NCBI RefSeq assembly: GCF_007993755.1
Contig: NZ_CP042467.1
Span: 4,798,001 to 4,862,000 of the forward strand
Direction of reading: 5' to 3'
DNA: 64,000 bases
From: Microvenator marinus
GTDB lineage: Bacteria > Myxococcota_A > Bradymonadia > Bradymonadales > Bradymonadaceae
The notes beneath the pieces were generated by a model, which was not told the DNA's origin, made no database searches, and was given only the letters and a program-made list of their open reading frames with translations. Positions within the stretch are counted from its first letter, which is position 1, and each line of letters starts with the position of its first letter. The position numbers were made by a program, and so were the translations under genes. Below, piece by piece: positions 17,783-33,763 of this stretch.

Positions 17783-18001
17783 ATGCCTCATCCTCCATTA
17801 CACGCAGCCGACTACACGCCAGATGACCTAGAGCTCGTGAGAGCTGGCTGCCTTGAAGTTGCCACGAGCTTGGGCGACCTGATGAAACAGGTGGTGCCAC
17901 GCTTGGAATTCATCGCCTTTGAACGACCTTTCCAAGATCAAGGCGAGATCGACGAGTTCCAGCAGCTCATCGAACAATCCAACGTTCTCTTCCTCGAATA
18001 G
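17783..18001 (+). pseudogene. AbiEii-like nucleotidyltransferase toxin remnant with internal deletion
   Basis: Seventy-two-residue remnant. The first 36 residues resemble the start of AbiEii-type nucleotidyltransferase toxins (YTPDDLELVRAGCLEVATSLGDLMKQVV); in such proteins a VVGGLVPSLL nucleotide-binding loop normally follows. Instead the chain jumps to a short acidic C-terminus (PRLEFIAFERPFQDQGE ... LFLE), so catalytic motifs are gone, probably by an in-frame internal deletion. It lies one base after the antitoxin-like gene, the normal order and spacing of an AbiE pair. Most likely non-functional as a toxin. The assignment rests on remembered family patterns rather than a search. Confidence 0.5.
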
Positions 18002-18060
18002 CCGAAATTCATTTGAAGCAGGGGCGGATTCTCGCTAATACTCGTGGCGCTCTAAAATTT

Positions 18061-18107
18061 CGCGAGACCCTTATAAATTGGGCGTTTAACCAAATTTTGG
18101 TCTCGTG
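18061..18107. repeat. inverted repeat upstream of TSP3 lipoprotein gene
   Basis: CGCGAGACC (18061-18069) is repeated inverted as GGTCTCGTG (18099-18107), 8 of 9 bases matching, around an AT-rich centre. It lies 27 bases before the ATG of the next gene and could be an operator, or a leader hairpin; neither arm is followed by a T-run. Confidence 0.4.
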
Positions 18108-18133
18108 AGTCGCGATGTATTGAGAGGTTTGAA

Positions 18134-20821
18134 ATGTTGAATAAGAAGCTATTGATTCTTGGAATGTTGGTGTTCTGGAACGCCGGTTGCTCCGGTTGTG
18201 ATGATACCGCGACGGGCGGCGCCGGTATTGGCGAAGCTTGCGTGTTAGAAGAAGATTGCGCCGAAGGTCTGGTCTGTACGGATGGCCTGTGCGCTGAGCC
18301 TAACACCGAACCACGAGACACCGATAGAGACGGTATCCCCGACTCCGAAGACAATTGCCCAGACATTCCAAATCCTCTTCAGGAAGATAGCGACAATAAC
18401 GGCATCGGCGACGCGTGTGAGCCTCCGAGCGGAGATGACCGCGACGGTGACGGCGTGCGTGACAGCGAGGATAACTGCCCCGATGAGCCGAACCCAAGCC
18501 AGTCAGACGTCGATGGTGACGGCATCGGCGACGCCTGCGACCCCGACGCTGACGACGACGGCACCCTCAACGAAGACGATAACTGCCCGCTCGTTCCAAA
18601 CCCCGGCCAGGAAGACCAAGACGGTGATGGCCAGGGCGACGTGTGTGATGACTCGGATGGCGACGGCGTGCTCGACAACGAAGACAACTGCCCCGATGTC
18701 TCCAACCCAAATCAGAGTGACCAAGATGGAGACGGCATCGGCGATGCCTGTGACGATGACCGCGACGGAGACGGCGTCATCAACACCAATGATAATTGTC
18801 CGGACGTTGAAAATCCCGAACAAGAGGATACCGACGAAGATGGCGTAGGCGATGCTTGCGACCCCGACACCACACGTCGCGAAGGCCGACCTTTCGACGA
18901 TACCTGTATCTACGGGGCACCGATCGGTGTCTTTGAGCCAGAGTTGAAATGGTCGCTTGGAATTGGTGCCAATGACCCCTATCCAGACCGCACTCAGGTG
19001 ATGATGACGCCGGTTGTGGCGAACCTCACAGACGATGACGCAGACGGCGTGATCGGCACGCGGGACACGCCGGACATCATTTACGGAACCTTCTCGACCT
19101 TCGTGAAGGCTAGCCACGACGATTTGCGCCGAGGCGTGTTGCGCGCGGCTTCGGGAGACGGCACGGGCCTTCTCTGGAGCGTTGGTGCCGACGAGCTCGG
19201 TATCGGTTCGGGTGGCGGCATCAATCCGGGCGGCAACATCGCAGTAGGCGATATCGATAACGATGGGTTCGTCGAGATTATCGCGAGTGTGTGGTCGGAT
19301 ACGGCCGAAACCGGTGGTCTCGTGGCCGTTTCTCATGACGGCCAAGTCCTTTGGATGACCTCGTATTCAAGGAATGGCCTGCTCCAACCTCGGCAGTTCA
19401 AGTCGTGGTGGGGTGGACCTTCCATCGCGGACCTGGATGGAGACGGAAATCCCGAAATCATCATGGGCGCGACCGTCTTCACCAACACGGGCGATCTCAA
19501 GTGGGATGCGGCGACTTCCGCCACGCTCACCGGACCGATGGGCGAGGGCATCAACTGGCCGAATGGCGACTCCACACGAACCACCTATACAGGACCACTC
19601 AGCGTGGTGGCCGATCTGGACGGTGTAACGGACCCAACTCTCAACCGAAAGACCCAGGAAGTTGTGACCGGCCGAACGGCATACAAGCATGACGGCACGG
19701 TGCTCTGGGAAGCTGATGCTAATCTTCCTGATGGCTTCCCAGCGATCGGTGACTTTAATGGGGACGGCAATCCTGAGGTGGTTGTGGCTGCAAACGGCGA
19801 TATCCGCATCCACGATGGTTTGACCGGAGCCGTAGTTTGGGGCCCGGTTGACCTTGAGGCTGGCCGCCTTGGCGCGCCTACCGTGGCCGACCTTACAGGC
19901 GATGGGAATCCAGAGATCGGTGTAGCCGGTCAACGTGAATTCTTCGCCCTGACCGTAAACCTCAACACGCCTAACCCTACGCTCAATCAGGCAGTACTCT
20001 GGTCGAACGTGACCCAGGACGCCTCGAGCTCCATGACGGGATCATCGGTCTTCGACTTCGAGGGCGATGGCAAGGCCGAGCTGGTCTACAACGATGAGCT
20101 CTACCTGCGCGTCTACGACGGCACCACTGGCGACGTGCTCTTTGAGCAGCCAAACACCTCGTACACCGCGGTCGAATACCCGATCATCGTCGACGTCAAC
20201 AATGACGGCGCCGCGAATATCGTGGTGGGTACGAACGATTTCGAGTGTGATGACGTGCTCCCTTGCCCGAAAGGATTCTCGGGAATCCGAGTCTTCGGAG
20301 ACGATAATGACAATTGGGTCTCCACTCGCCGCATCTGGAATCAGCACAGCTATCACATCAACAATGTCAACGAGGACGGAAGTATCCCGTCCCAAGAGAC
20401 ATCAAGCTGGGTTGATCACAATACCTACCGCTTGAATCGGCAGACCGAACTCGACCCTCAGGCTGCTCCAGATCTCATTTTGGAAGAACCACAGGGACTC
20501 TTTGACGCATGTACGGGCACGCTCACAACATGGGTGACCAACGCGGGTGCGGTACGCGTGGGTGCAGGGCTTCCTGTCAGCTTCTACGGCGATGATGGCT
20601 CCGGCCAGCAATACCTCGGACAAGCCTTGACTCAGCTTCCGATGGAGCCCGGCGATTCGGAGCGAGTTCGCCTCAACGTGACTCTGACCAACGCGGGCCC
20701 TTGGGCGTTCTTTGCCGTGGCGGATGACCTCATGGGCGCTGGGGCCCCGGGCACTCAGAACGAGTGTAATGAGGACAACAACCAGATTCTGGTGCCTGCC
20801 GTCACGGATTGTCAGCCCTAA
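18134..20821 (+). CDS. surface lipoprotein with thrombospondin type 3 repeats and FG-GAP/VCBS propeller
   Basis: Protein of 895 aa with a lipoprotein-like signal (Cys19, weak lipobox NAGC) and an EGF-like cysteine stretch (ACVLEEDCAEGLVCTDGLC). Residues 62-243 carry five calcium-binding thrombospondin type 3 repeats (DNCPDxPNPxQxDxDGDGIGDAC). From about residue 300 a chain of FG-GAP/VCBS blades follows (VGDIDNDGFVEI, IADLDGDGNPEII, VVADLDGVTDP, IGDFNGDGNPEVVV, VADLTGDGNPEIGV, VFDFEGDGKAELVYND, IVDVNNDGAANIVVG), each ending in aspartate-rich loops; a CARDB-like strand domain ends it. Probably a calcium-stabilised surface or secreted protein of predatory or particle-attached bacteria. The stop overlaps the next ATG as TAATG. 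Confidence 0.88.
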   Translation: MLNKKLLILGMLVFWNAGCSGCDDTATGGAGIGEACVLEEDCAEGLVCTDGLCAEPNTEPRDTDRDGIPDSEDNCPDIPNPLQEDSDNNGIGDACEPPSGDDRDGDGVRDSEDNCPDEPNPSQSDVDGDGIGDACDPDADDDGTLNEDDNCPLVPNPGQEDQDGDGQGDVCDDSDGDGVLDNEDNCPDVSNPNQSDQDGDGIGDACDDDRDGDGVINTNDNCPDVENPEQEDTDEDGVGDACDPDTTRREGRPFDDTCIYGAPIGVFEPELKWSLGIGANDPYPDRTQVMMTPVVANLTDDDADGVIGTRDTPDIIYGTFSTFVKASHDDLRRGVLRAASGDGTGLLWSVGADELGIGSGGGINPGGNIAVGDIDNDGFVEIIASVWSDTAETGGLVAVSHDGQVLWMTSYSRNGLLQPRQFKSWWGGPSIADLDGDGNPEIIMGATVFTNTGDLKWDAATSATLTGPMGEGINWPNGDSTRTTYTGPLSVVADLDGVTDPTLNRKTQEVVTGRTAYKHDGTVLWEADANLPDGFPAIGDFNGDGNPEVVVAANGDIRIHDGLTGAVVWGPVDLEAGRLGAPTVADLTGDGNPEIGVAGQREFFALTVNLNTPNPTLNQAVLWSNVTQDASSSMTGSSVFDFEGDGKAELVYNDELYLRVYDGTTGDVLFEQPNTSYTAVEYPIIVDVNNDGAANIVVGTNDFECDDVLPCPKGFSGIRVFGDDNDNWVSTRRIWNQHSYHINNVNEDGSIPSQETSSWVDHNTYRLNRQTELDPQAAPDLILEEPQGLFDACTGTLTTWVTNAGAVRVGAGLPVSFYGDDGSGQQYLGQALTQLPMEPGDSERVRLNVTLTNAGPWAFFAVADDLMGAGAPGTQNECNEDNNQILVPAVTDCQP
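18317..18862 (+). repeat. five tandem thrombospondin type 3 repeat units
   Basis: Within the lipoprotein gene, five related units of about 105 bases each encode DNCP...PNP...DGIGDAC calcium-binding segments. Units differ enough in sequence to be old duplications. They are protein repeats, not an array of identical DNA. Confidence 0.85.
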
Positions 20822-21618
20822 TGCCAGAATTTTCCTGGGTTGAGCGCCATGCTTTCGAGTTCAGGCAAACGGACTCGAAGCCGAACACGTGTTTCGTGCT
20901 CTTGCACGGATTTGCGGGTTCGCCGGCTGAGATGCGCCCGCTCGGTGAAGCACTTTTTGCGAAGGGTTACGACGCGGTGGGACCGGCCCTTCTGGGTCAC
21001 GGAATCAATCCAGAGGCCCTGAACCTCGTGCATTGGCAAGATTGGGTGGAAGCCGCGCGGGATTTCCTGCACGAAGAGCGCGAGCGATATCCTACGGTGG
21101 TGTTGATCGGTCTAAGCATGGGAGCCCTCGTCTCGTCTATCATCGTGTCGTCCTCTGAGCCCCAGGAGTTGCCGGATGCTCTGGTTCTTCTGGCTCCAGC
21201 GCTAAAAGCCCGCGACGAGCGTCTGAAATGGGCGCGCTGGATGAAGTACGTGCTTCCCTGGTTCCCAGAGACGGTGCGTCCTCAAGCGGGCCTGACCAGC
21301 AAAGACGGCTGGAAACGCCTCTGGCATTACGAAAAACGCCCCGTGCATGCCCTGGCCGAGCTCTACTACATTCAGGAATTCGCAAAGACCATTCTCAGCA
21401 AGGTCCATAAGCCCGTGCTTGTGGTGCATGGCATGAAAGACCTGACGGTGCCTGAGAGCTCGGCTAGAGACGTTTACGAGGGCCTGGCGTCGCGGCAGAA
21501 GGAGATTCTTTGGTTGGAGAAATCCGGTCATTGCCTGACCGCCGATGTGGAGCTCGATCTCCTCGTCTCCGAGATTATCGAGTTTCTCGGGCGAGCACTT
21601 CCTTCCATTGAGAAATGA
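20821..21618 (+). CDS. alpha/beta hydrolase (carboxylesterase/monoacylglycerol-lipase type)
   Basis: Alpha/beta hydrolase of 265 aa that likely cleaves short-chain or glycerol esters. Oxyanion motif LLHGFAGSPAEM near residue 28, nucleophile Ser99 in GLSMG, acid in GMKDLTVP and histidine in EKSGHCLTADVE complete the triad. The ATG at 20821 overlaps the previous stop (TAATG), so translation is probably coupled; a TTG at 20809 is also in frame. No signal peptide. The last 44 bases overlap the convergent glycosyltransferase. Confidence 0.88.
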   Translation: MPEFSWVERHAFEFRQTDSKPNTCFVLLHGFAGSPAEMRPLGEALFAKGYDAVGPALLGHGINPEALNLVHWQDWVEAARDFLHEERERYPTVVLIGLSMGALVSSIIVSSSEPQELPDALVLLAPALKARDERLKWARWMKYVLPWFPETVRPQAGLTSKDGWKRLWHYEKRPVHALAELYYIQEFAKTILSKVHKPVLVVHGMKDLTVPESSARDVYEGLASRQKEILWLEKSGHCLTADVELDLLVSEIIEFLGRALPSIEK

Positions 21619-22615
21619 CCGTGGGCCAATGATAGGGGCTCAGGTCATAGGTGGGGTAGGGGGCGCCTAAGGCTCTTTCTATCGCTTCTGCAAGAGCCAC
21701 GGATTCACTGGAGCCGGGAGAGTAGAGATCTTCATCGTGGATGTACTCTGGGTAGGCGAGCCTTGCAGGCGCCACAGGACGCGCTCCTGCTTCAATGGCC
21801 TCGAGCATGGCCACACCCTGAAATTCGTGGATTGCGGAACTCACCACAACACCGGCCGTGCGTAGACTTTCCACGTACTCATCACGAGTCGAGTAGCCAA
21901 AATGCTTTAGCCGATCACCAAACTTTGCCTGGGCTTCGCTGAAAACATCGGGGCTCGTCCGGAAGGCCTCTCCATGAATGGAGAGGTCGAAGTCAACGCC
22001 GCGTTCAGCCAAGACTTCAACGGCCTCAAAGAATACCTCAGGAGCCTTGTCCCACTCCCAACGATGGTTCCAGACGACGCGCCGTTCCCGCTCGGTTTGG
22101 GCTTCAGCCAAAGGCTCTATGCCAACCGGAATTACCTCGGAACGCTTGATGGAATCTCGCAGAAGACTCAGGTCCACCGCGTCAGGCTTCTTCTCGAAGA
22201 AGCGCTCAACCCCATCCAACAAAGAGTCCCTATTGTAATTCGAGTTAAAGATATTCACGCTCGCCGATGCCAACGTGTAGACTTCCTTCATTAGGATGAA
22301 GGCATCCACATCCCGCGGGTAGGCAAACTGATTCTCATGCCAGTACACAATCGTCGGGATTTCGCGCAATTCCGGCACAATCCCTCTTAGTGTCGCGAGG
22401 TCGAGCACACTGGTCGTGATCAACACGTCCCATGACTCGGCGAGCAAGTCGGAAAAAGTCGTTTTGATTTGCCAGGGGGCCGTGCCAATGCGCCACGCCC
22501 AAGCACGCGGAGGCAGAACGATCTGGTGGAGCTCAATGTCCAGGTACTTCTCGAGTCCGTTTCGCCAAGCTCGGTGGCTTCCGGCGTCGTAGGCTGAGAT
22601 CAGGAGTGCCTTCAT
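21575..22615 (-). CDS. GT4 glycosyltransferase with DUF3524 N-terminus, tRNA-queuosine mannosyltransferase-like
   Basis: 346-residue retaining glycosyltransferase. The N-terminal domain has the pattern of DUF3524: LLISAYDAGSHRAWRNGLEK, then LPPRAWAWRIGTAPWQ, SVLDLATLRGIVPELREIPTIVYWHENQFAYP. The C-terminal half is a GT4 domain: NHRWEWDKAPEVFFEAVEVL, SIHGEAFRTSPDVF, LKHFGYSTRDEYVE, VVVSSAIHEFQGVAMLEAIEAGARPVAP, LAYPEYI. This arrangement is the one of human GTDC1, identified as queuosine-tRNA mannosyltransferase (QTMAN). A role in tRNA queuosine glycosylation is therefore plausible, but bacterial relatives are barely characterised and a role in envelope sugars cannot be excluded. It overlaps the upstream lipoprotein gene by four bases (ATGA). 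Confidence 0.83.
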   Translation of the reverse strand: MKALLISAYDAGSHRAWRNGLEKYLDIELHQIVLPPRAWAWRIGTAPWQIKTTFSDLLAESWDVLITTSVLDLATLRGIVPELREIPTIVYWHENQFAYPRDVDAFILMKEVYTLASASVNIFNSNYNRDSLLDGVERFFEKKPDAVDLSLLRDSIKRSEVIPVGIEPLAEAQTERERRVVWNHRWEWDKAPEVFFEAVEVLAERGVDFDLSIHGEAFRTSPDVFSEAQAKFGDRLKHFGYSTRDEYVESLRTAGVVVSSAIHEFQGVAMLEAIEAGARPVAPARLAYPEYIHDEDLYSPGSSESVALAEAIERALGAPYPTYDLSPYHWPTVISQWKEVLARETR

Positions 22616-22959
22616 GGGGTTGGAGTCGACTCTTCCTCGGTAGGCTTGTCTTCCACCGGCTTGTCTTCCACTGGCTTGTCTTCCACTGGCTTGTCTTCCA
22701 CCGGCTTGTCGGCGGGTTCGGCTTCCTCGGATTCCGTACCTTCAGTCTCAGATTCCGGCTTAGTCTCAGGCCCAGGCGCGGGTGGTGTCTCGACTTCCTT
22801 TCGACTCGTAGCGTAGATGATCCCGCTATCCTCTGATTCCAAGGCTGCGCGGGTATTCTTGGCCGAACGTTCCGCGAGGCTCTCTCCACTCTCGACTTCT
22901 TTTTGAGTGCCTGTGGTGCAACCACCGACAAAGATAAGTAGAAGAATCAGGAATTTCAT
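22612..22959 (-). CDS. small lipoprotein with VEDKP tandem repeats
   Basis: Lipoprotein of 115 aa: signal with lipobox FVGGC (Cys14), then a polar Glu/Pro/Thr-rich chain with no predicted fold. Near the end the pentapeptide KPVED recurs four times in a row. Such extended tails may span the periplasm or serve as a surface stalk. It overlaps the glycosyltransferase start, so the two are likely cotranscribed. Function unknown. Confidence 0.8.
   Translation of the reverse strand: MKFLILLLIFVGGCTTGTQKEVESGESLAERSAKNTRAALESEDSGIIYATSRKEVETPPAPGPETKPESETEGTESEEAEPADKPVEDKPVEDKPVEDKPVEDKPTEEESTPTP
22643..22702. repeat. four 15-bp tandem repeats in lipoprotein gene
   Basis: Four adjacent copies of a 15-base unit (GGCTTGTCTTCCACC, with C/T at the last base) plus a partial fifth ending at 22710. 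The unit encodes one VEDKP pentapeptide on the minus strand. Copy changes would keep the frame, so the tail length could vary between strains. Confidence 0.92.
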
Positions 22960-22973
22960 AGGTCACCAAACAC

Positions 22974-23002
22974 AAAAAAGCGGTGGAGTTATCCACCGCT
23001 TT
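22974..23002 (-). terminator. intrinsic terminator of rpsD
   Basis: On the minus strand AAAGCGGTGGA, loop TAAC, TCCACCGCTTT is followed by a run of T: an 11-base-pair stem just downstream of rpsD. Strong hairpin and poly-T support Rho-independent termination. Confidence 0.88.
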
Positions 23003-23030
23003 ATAAACGAAAAGTCTCTTTATGCGAAGA

Positions 23031-23639
23031 TCAGAGTCGTGGTGAGTAGTACTCGACCACGAGCTGCTCGTCGACTTCCAAAGGCACGTCTTCACGGTCT
23101 GGAAGTTGAGTCATTTTGCCAGTAAGGGTCTTCTGGTCGAACTCAAGGTACGAAGGAAGACGAAGAACTGGGTTTGCGACTGACTCAGAAACGATCTGAA
23201 GCTGGCGGCTCTTCGGACGAACCGAGATGTTCGAGCCGACCTGAACGCGGTAGCTTGGACGGTCAACTTTCTTGCCGTCGACAAGGATGTGGCGGTGAAC
23301 CACAAGCTGGCGTGCAGCAGGAATTGAAGGAGCGAGTCCAAGGCGGAAGATCACGTTGTCCAAACGCTGCTCGAGCAAACGAAGGAGAACAAGACCAGCT
23401 GGATCTTTAGAGCGTCGAGCATCGGTGAAGATGTTGCGAAGCTGCTTCTCGCTGATACCGTAGTTGAAACGCAGTTTCTGCTTTTCGTAGAGCTGCTTCT
23501 TGAACTCGCTGAACTTCTGGCGTCCCTGTCCGTGCTGTCCTGGAGGATAAGCGCGATCTGACATTTTTCGTGTGAGACCAGGAAGGTCAGTGCCAAGGCG
23601 GCGAGTGATGCGAAGTCGTGGTCCTCTGTAGCGTGCCAT
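23031..23639 (-). CDS. rpsD: 30S ribosomal protein S4
   Basis: Small-subunit ribosomal protein S4, which binds 16S rRNA early in 30S assembly. The 202-residue product has the S4 N-terminal domain (MARYRGPRLRITRRLGTDLPGLT), RKMSDRAYPPGQHGQ, KQKLRFNYGISEKQLRN and the S4 RNA-binding domain (RLDNVIFRLGLAPSIPAARQLVVHRHILVDGKKVDRPSY). The ATG at 23639 gives the normal start; the upstream extension is not coding. No zinc-binding cysteines, so this is the C-minus form. It stands alone, not next to rpsM, rpsK, rpoA and rplQ as in the alpha operon of many bacteria, and has its own terminator. Confidence 0.98.
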   Translation of the reverse strand: MARYRGPRLRITRRLGTDLPGLTRKMSDRAYPPGQHGQGRQKFSEFKKQLYEKQKLRFNYGISEKQLRNIFTDARRSKDPAGLVLLRLLEQRLDNVIFRLGLAPSIPAARQLVVHRHILVDGKKVDRPSYRVQVGSNISVRPKSRQLQIVSESVANPVLRLPSYLEFDQKTLTGKMTQLPDREDVPLEVDEQLVVEYYSPRL

Positions 23640-23742
23640 AGATATTCTGCTCGATTCGTGTTGCCGTAAGTTGGGCTTCAGTTCACATTCAATAAAAGCT
23701 AGCGCCGCAGCGCCGAGCCCATAGGGGGCGAGAACATAGCAG

Positions 23743-23770
23743 AAAAAAAACAGGCGGCAACCGCTTTTTT
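23743..23770. promoter_or_regulatory. hairpin with poly-A/poly-T flanks between rpsD and the next gene
   Basis: GCGG, loop CAA, CCGC is flanked by eight A on the left and six T on the right, so each strand reads as a short terminator-like hairpin followed by T. It is about 105 bases upstream of rpsD and 32 before the rightward gene. It might attenuate rpsD or simply lie between divergent promoters. The stem is short. Confidence 0.35.
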
Positions 23771-23801
23771 GAGGACTTTGCAAAAATGATCGAGAAAGAC
23801 C

Positions 23802-24341
23802 ATGAATGAACTCGAAGAGCTCCTTATAATAGGCACCCGTACGCCATTGAGCGAATCTTTCGCACGACTGGCCGTGGCCTACGGTTTAGAGCCGATCTGG
23901 GTGTTTGAACGAGCTCCGGTCGAATTTGAGCCATGGCATCATGCGATCACCTGGGAGGGAAATCCATCCAGTTTCGCCAGGAAATCCAACTCTCCTCTCA
24001 TTGCCGTAGTGTTTGATGATGCTCAAGCCAGTGATTTTAAGGCCGATCGCTGGGTCTTTGTGAGAACTCCGCCTTTTGCCGGAATTTTGCACGCCACTAC
24101 CGACGAGTCCGAGTTCGGGTTTGTAGAAATTCATACCGGCCTTCTTCACGAAAATGATCCCCTACAAGCCGAGGAAGAGTTGTCTAAACAAGTCTCCGAA
24201 GCCACTAACCACGTGGCTATCGCCGCAATGGCAACCCTCAGGTGTGCCCTCGAATATGAGCGTAAGGGTGTGATCACCCCCGAAGACGTATCGGTGATCG
24301 GCGATGCCATGATGCTTCAATCCACGGGGAGAAGTTCGTAG
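23802..24341 (+). CDS. hypothetical protein (179 aa), Rossmann-like N-terminus
   Basis: Not assigned to a family. The chain starts LEELLIIGTRTPLSESFARLAVAYGLEPIWVFER, which has the beta-turn-alpha look of a nucleotide-binding fold, though the GxxGxxG glycines are not conserved. Later segments (LIAVVFDDAQASDF, DRWVFVRTPPFAGILHATTDES, VEIHTGLL) look like short strands of a cytosolic alpha/beta protein, ending in a helical tail. ATG with GAAAG upstream. It lies between rpsD and the rpoB leader, so it could be read into rpoBC if no terminator intervenes. Confidence 0.68.
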   Translation: MNELEELLIIGTRTPLSESFARLAVAYGLEPIWVFERAPVEFEPWHHAITWEGNPSSFARKSNSPLIAVVFDDAQASDFKADRWVFVRTPPFAGILHATTDESEFGFVEIHTGLLHENDPLQAEEELSKQVSEATNHVAIAAMATLRCALEYERKGVITPEDVSVIGDAMMLQSTGRSS

Positions 24342-24686
24342 GTTTTGAGTTTCTTTAAAAACGGTTTGACAATCCGGGCGAATTTTGCTTTCTTTCTGCA
24401 CCTTCAAATCCGGTGCCATGTTGGCCCAGATTTTGAATAGTGGTTGATGTTAAGGGTGTCGAGGCAGTGCCAGGGCAAAGTAAGGCTGGAAATCCAGGAG
24501 GGGCACGACCTGTCGCGCCACTCCTTGCAGTTTAACGAAAATAAATGATTCAGACAGGGTTGCTCTACCGGGTCACAGGTTGAACCGGGGAGGGGCCCTT
24601 CTTGCGTTCTGTTTCTGGTGCCAATTCCCGCCTTTGTGGCTGAGAGCGTGTGCGCGAAAAGATATCGCGACAGTTAAGGAGACATG
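24342..24686 (+). promoter_or_regulatory. rpoBC leader, about 345 bases without a gene
   Basis: TTGACA (24366-24371) is a good -35 hexamer, but the sequence 17 bases further on (TTTCTT) is a poor -10. From about 24449 the leader has several possible paired segments: GTTAA (24449-24453) with TTAAC (24532-24536), GGAGGGGC with GCCACTCC (24496-24523, one mismatch), and CCGG pairs around 24569-24588. No known riboswitch core or tRNA is evident. AAGGAG precedes the rpoB start. Possibly a structured regulatory leader; this is inference. Confidence 0.4.
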
Positions 24687-28898
<4,212 letters not shown>

Positions 28899-28998
28899 AG
28901 CTGATTGAAGAATCGGGCAAGGTAATTTTAGTGAATCGAGCCGGCAGAGCGCCGGCGATATATAGCGAGGGCGAGAGAGACGCCCACCGGAGGTTATT

Positions 28999-33162
<4,164 letters not shown>

Positions 33163-33189
33163 GAGAATCTTGGCTTGAGGCCAGAAATC

Positions 33190-33224
33190 AAAAGGCCCTC
33201 GGAGCGATGCTTCGAGGGCCTTTT
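33190..33224. terminator. bidirectional intrinsic terminator after rpoC
   Basis: AAAAGGCCCTCG, an 11-base loop, then CGAGGGCCTTTT: a perfect 12-base-pair stem with A and T tails on either side. It can serve rpoBC on the plus strand and the convergent hexapeptide gene on the minus strand. Confidence 0.9.
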
Positions 33225-33247
33225 CTTTGTGTCTTACGGCGATAGGT

Positions 33248-33763
33248 TCAGCCGGCGTGAAACCGAGCCATTTCCGAATAGTGGGCCGCTGAATCCAAGA
33301 AGCCTTGGACTTCTTCGTCAGTGGTTTGCCTCACAACTCGCCCAGGAGCGCCCATGATGACGCTACGAGGTGGGAACTTCTTTCCAGGAGTGATTAGGGC
33401 TCCGGCACCCACAAGGCTAAACTCGCCGACTTCAGCCTCATCGAGGATGATGGCTCCCATTCCGATGAGGGAGGTGTGTCCAATGGTACAGCCGTGGAGG
33501 ATTGCTCGGTGGCCTACCGTCACATCGTCTCCGATAACCGTCGGACATACGCCGGTGGTCGCATGGATCATGGAGAGGTCTTGAATATTGGTACGTGCGC
33601 CGATGATGATGTCTTGCACATCACCACGAAGGACTGCGTTGTACCAAATGGACGCTTGGTCTGAGAGGTGAACACGTCCGATGACGTGAGCACCGGCCGC
33701 GATGAAGACGTCCTCGCCGAGTTTGGGCCAGATGCCTCGAAAGGCCGAGATATTAGTCTTCAT
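33248..33763 (-). CDS. gamma-carbonic-anhydrase-like hexapeptide protein
   Basis: Left-handed beta-helix protein of the gamma-carbonic anhydrase/YrdA/PaaY type (171 aa). Hexapeptide repeats run through the chain (VIGRVHLSDQASIWYNAVLRGD, IGARTNIQDLSMIHATTG, VTVGHRAILHGCTIGHTSLIGMGAIILD). The metal-binding histidines of the family appear in SMIHAT and GHRAILHGC. Many such proteins have weak or no carbonic anhydrase activity, so the actual substrate is unknown. It overlaps the end of the upstream pseudokinase gene by 11 bases, suggesting cotranscription. Confidence 0.9.
   Translation of the reverse strand: MKTNISAFRGIWPKLGEDVFIAAGAHVIGRVHLSDQASIWYNAVLRGDVQDIIIGARTNIQDLSMIHATTGVCPTVIGDDVTVGHRAILHGCTIGHTSLIGMGAIILDEAEVGEFSLVGAGALITPGKKFPPRSVIMGAPGRVVRQTTDEEVQGFLDSAAHYSEMARFHAG

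Noticed and set aside
18503-19345. Minus-strand frame opposite the TSP3 lipoprotein
   Set aside because: Shadow of GAC/GGC-rich calcium repeats, with repetitive Val/Ile composition and no ribosome-binding site.
22643-22702. Short repeats as a CRISPR array
   Set aside because: No spacers; units are directly adjacent, in frame and encode VEDKP.
23640-23783. N-terminal 48-residue extension of S4
   Set aside because: S4 homologues start at MARYRGP; the extension contains the leader hairpin and non-coding text.
24637-24646. CTGAGA, as in a TPP riboswitch, before rpoB
   Set aside because: No ACCTGAT/GGATAA half of the thi-box follows, and rpoB is not a thiamine gene; chance match.
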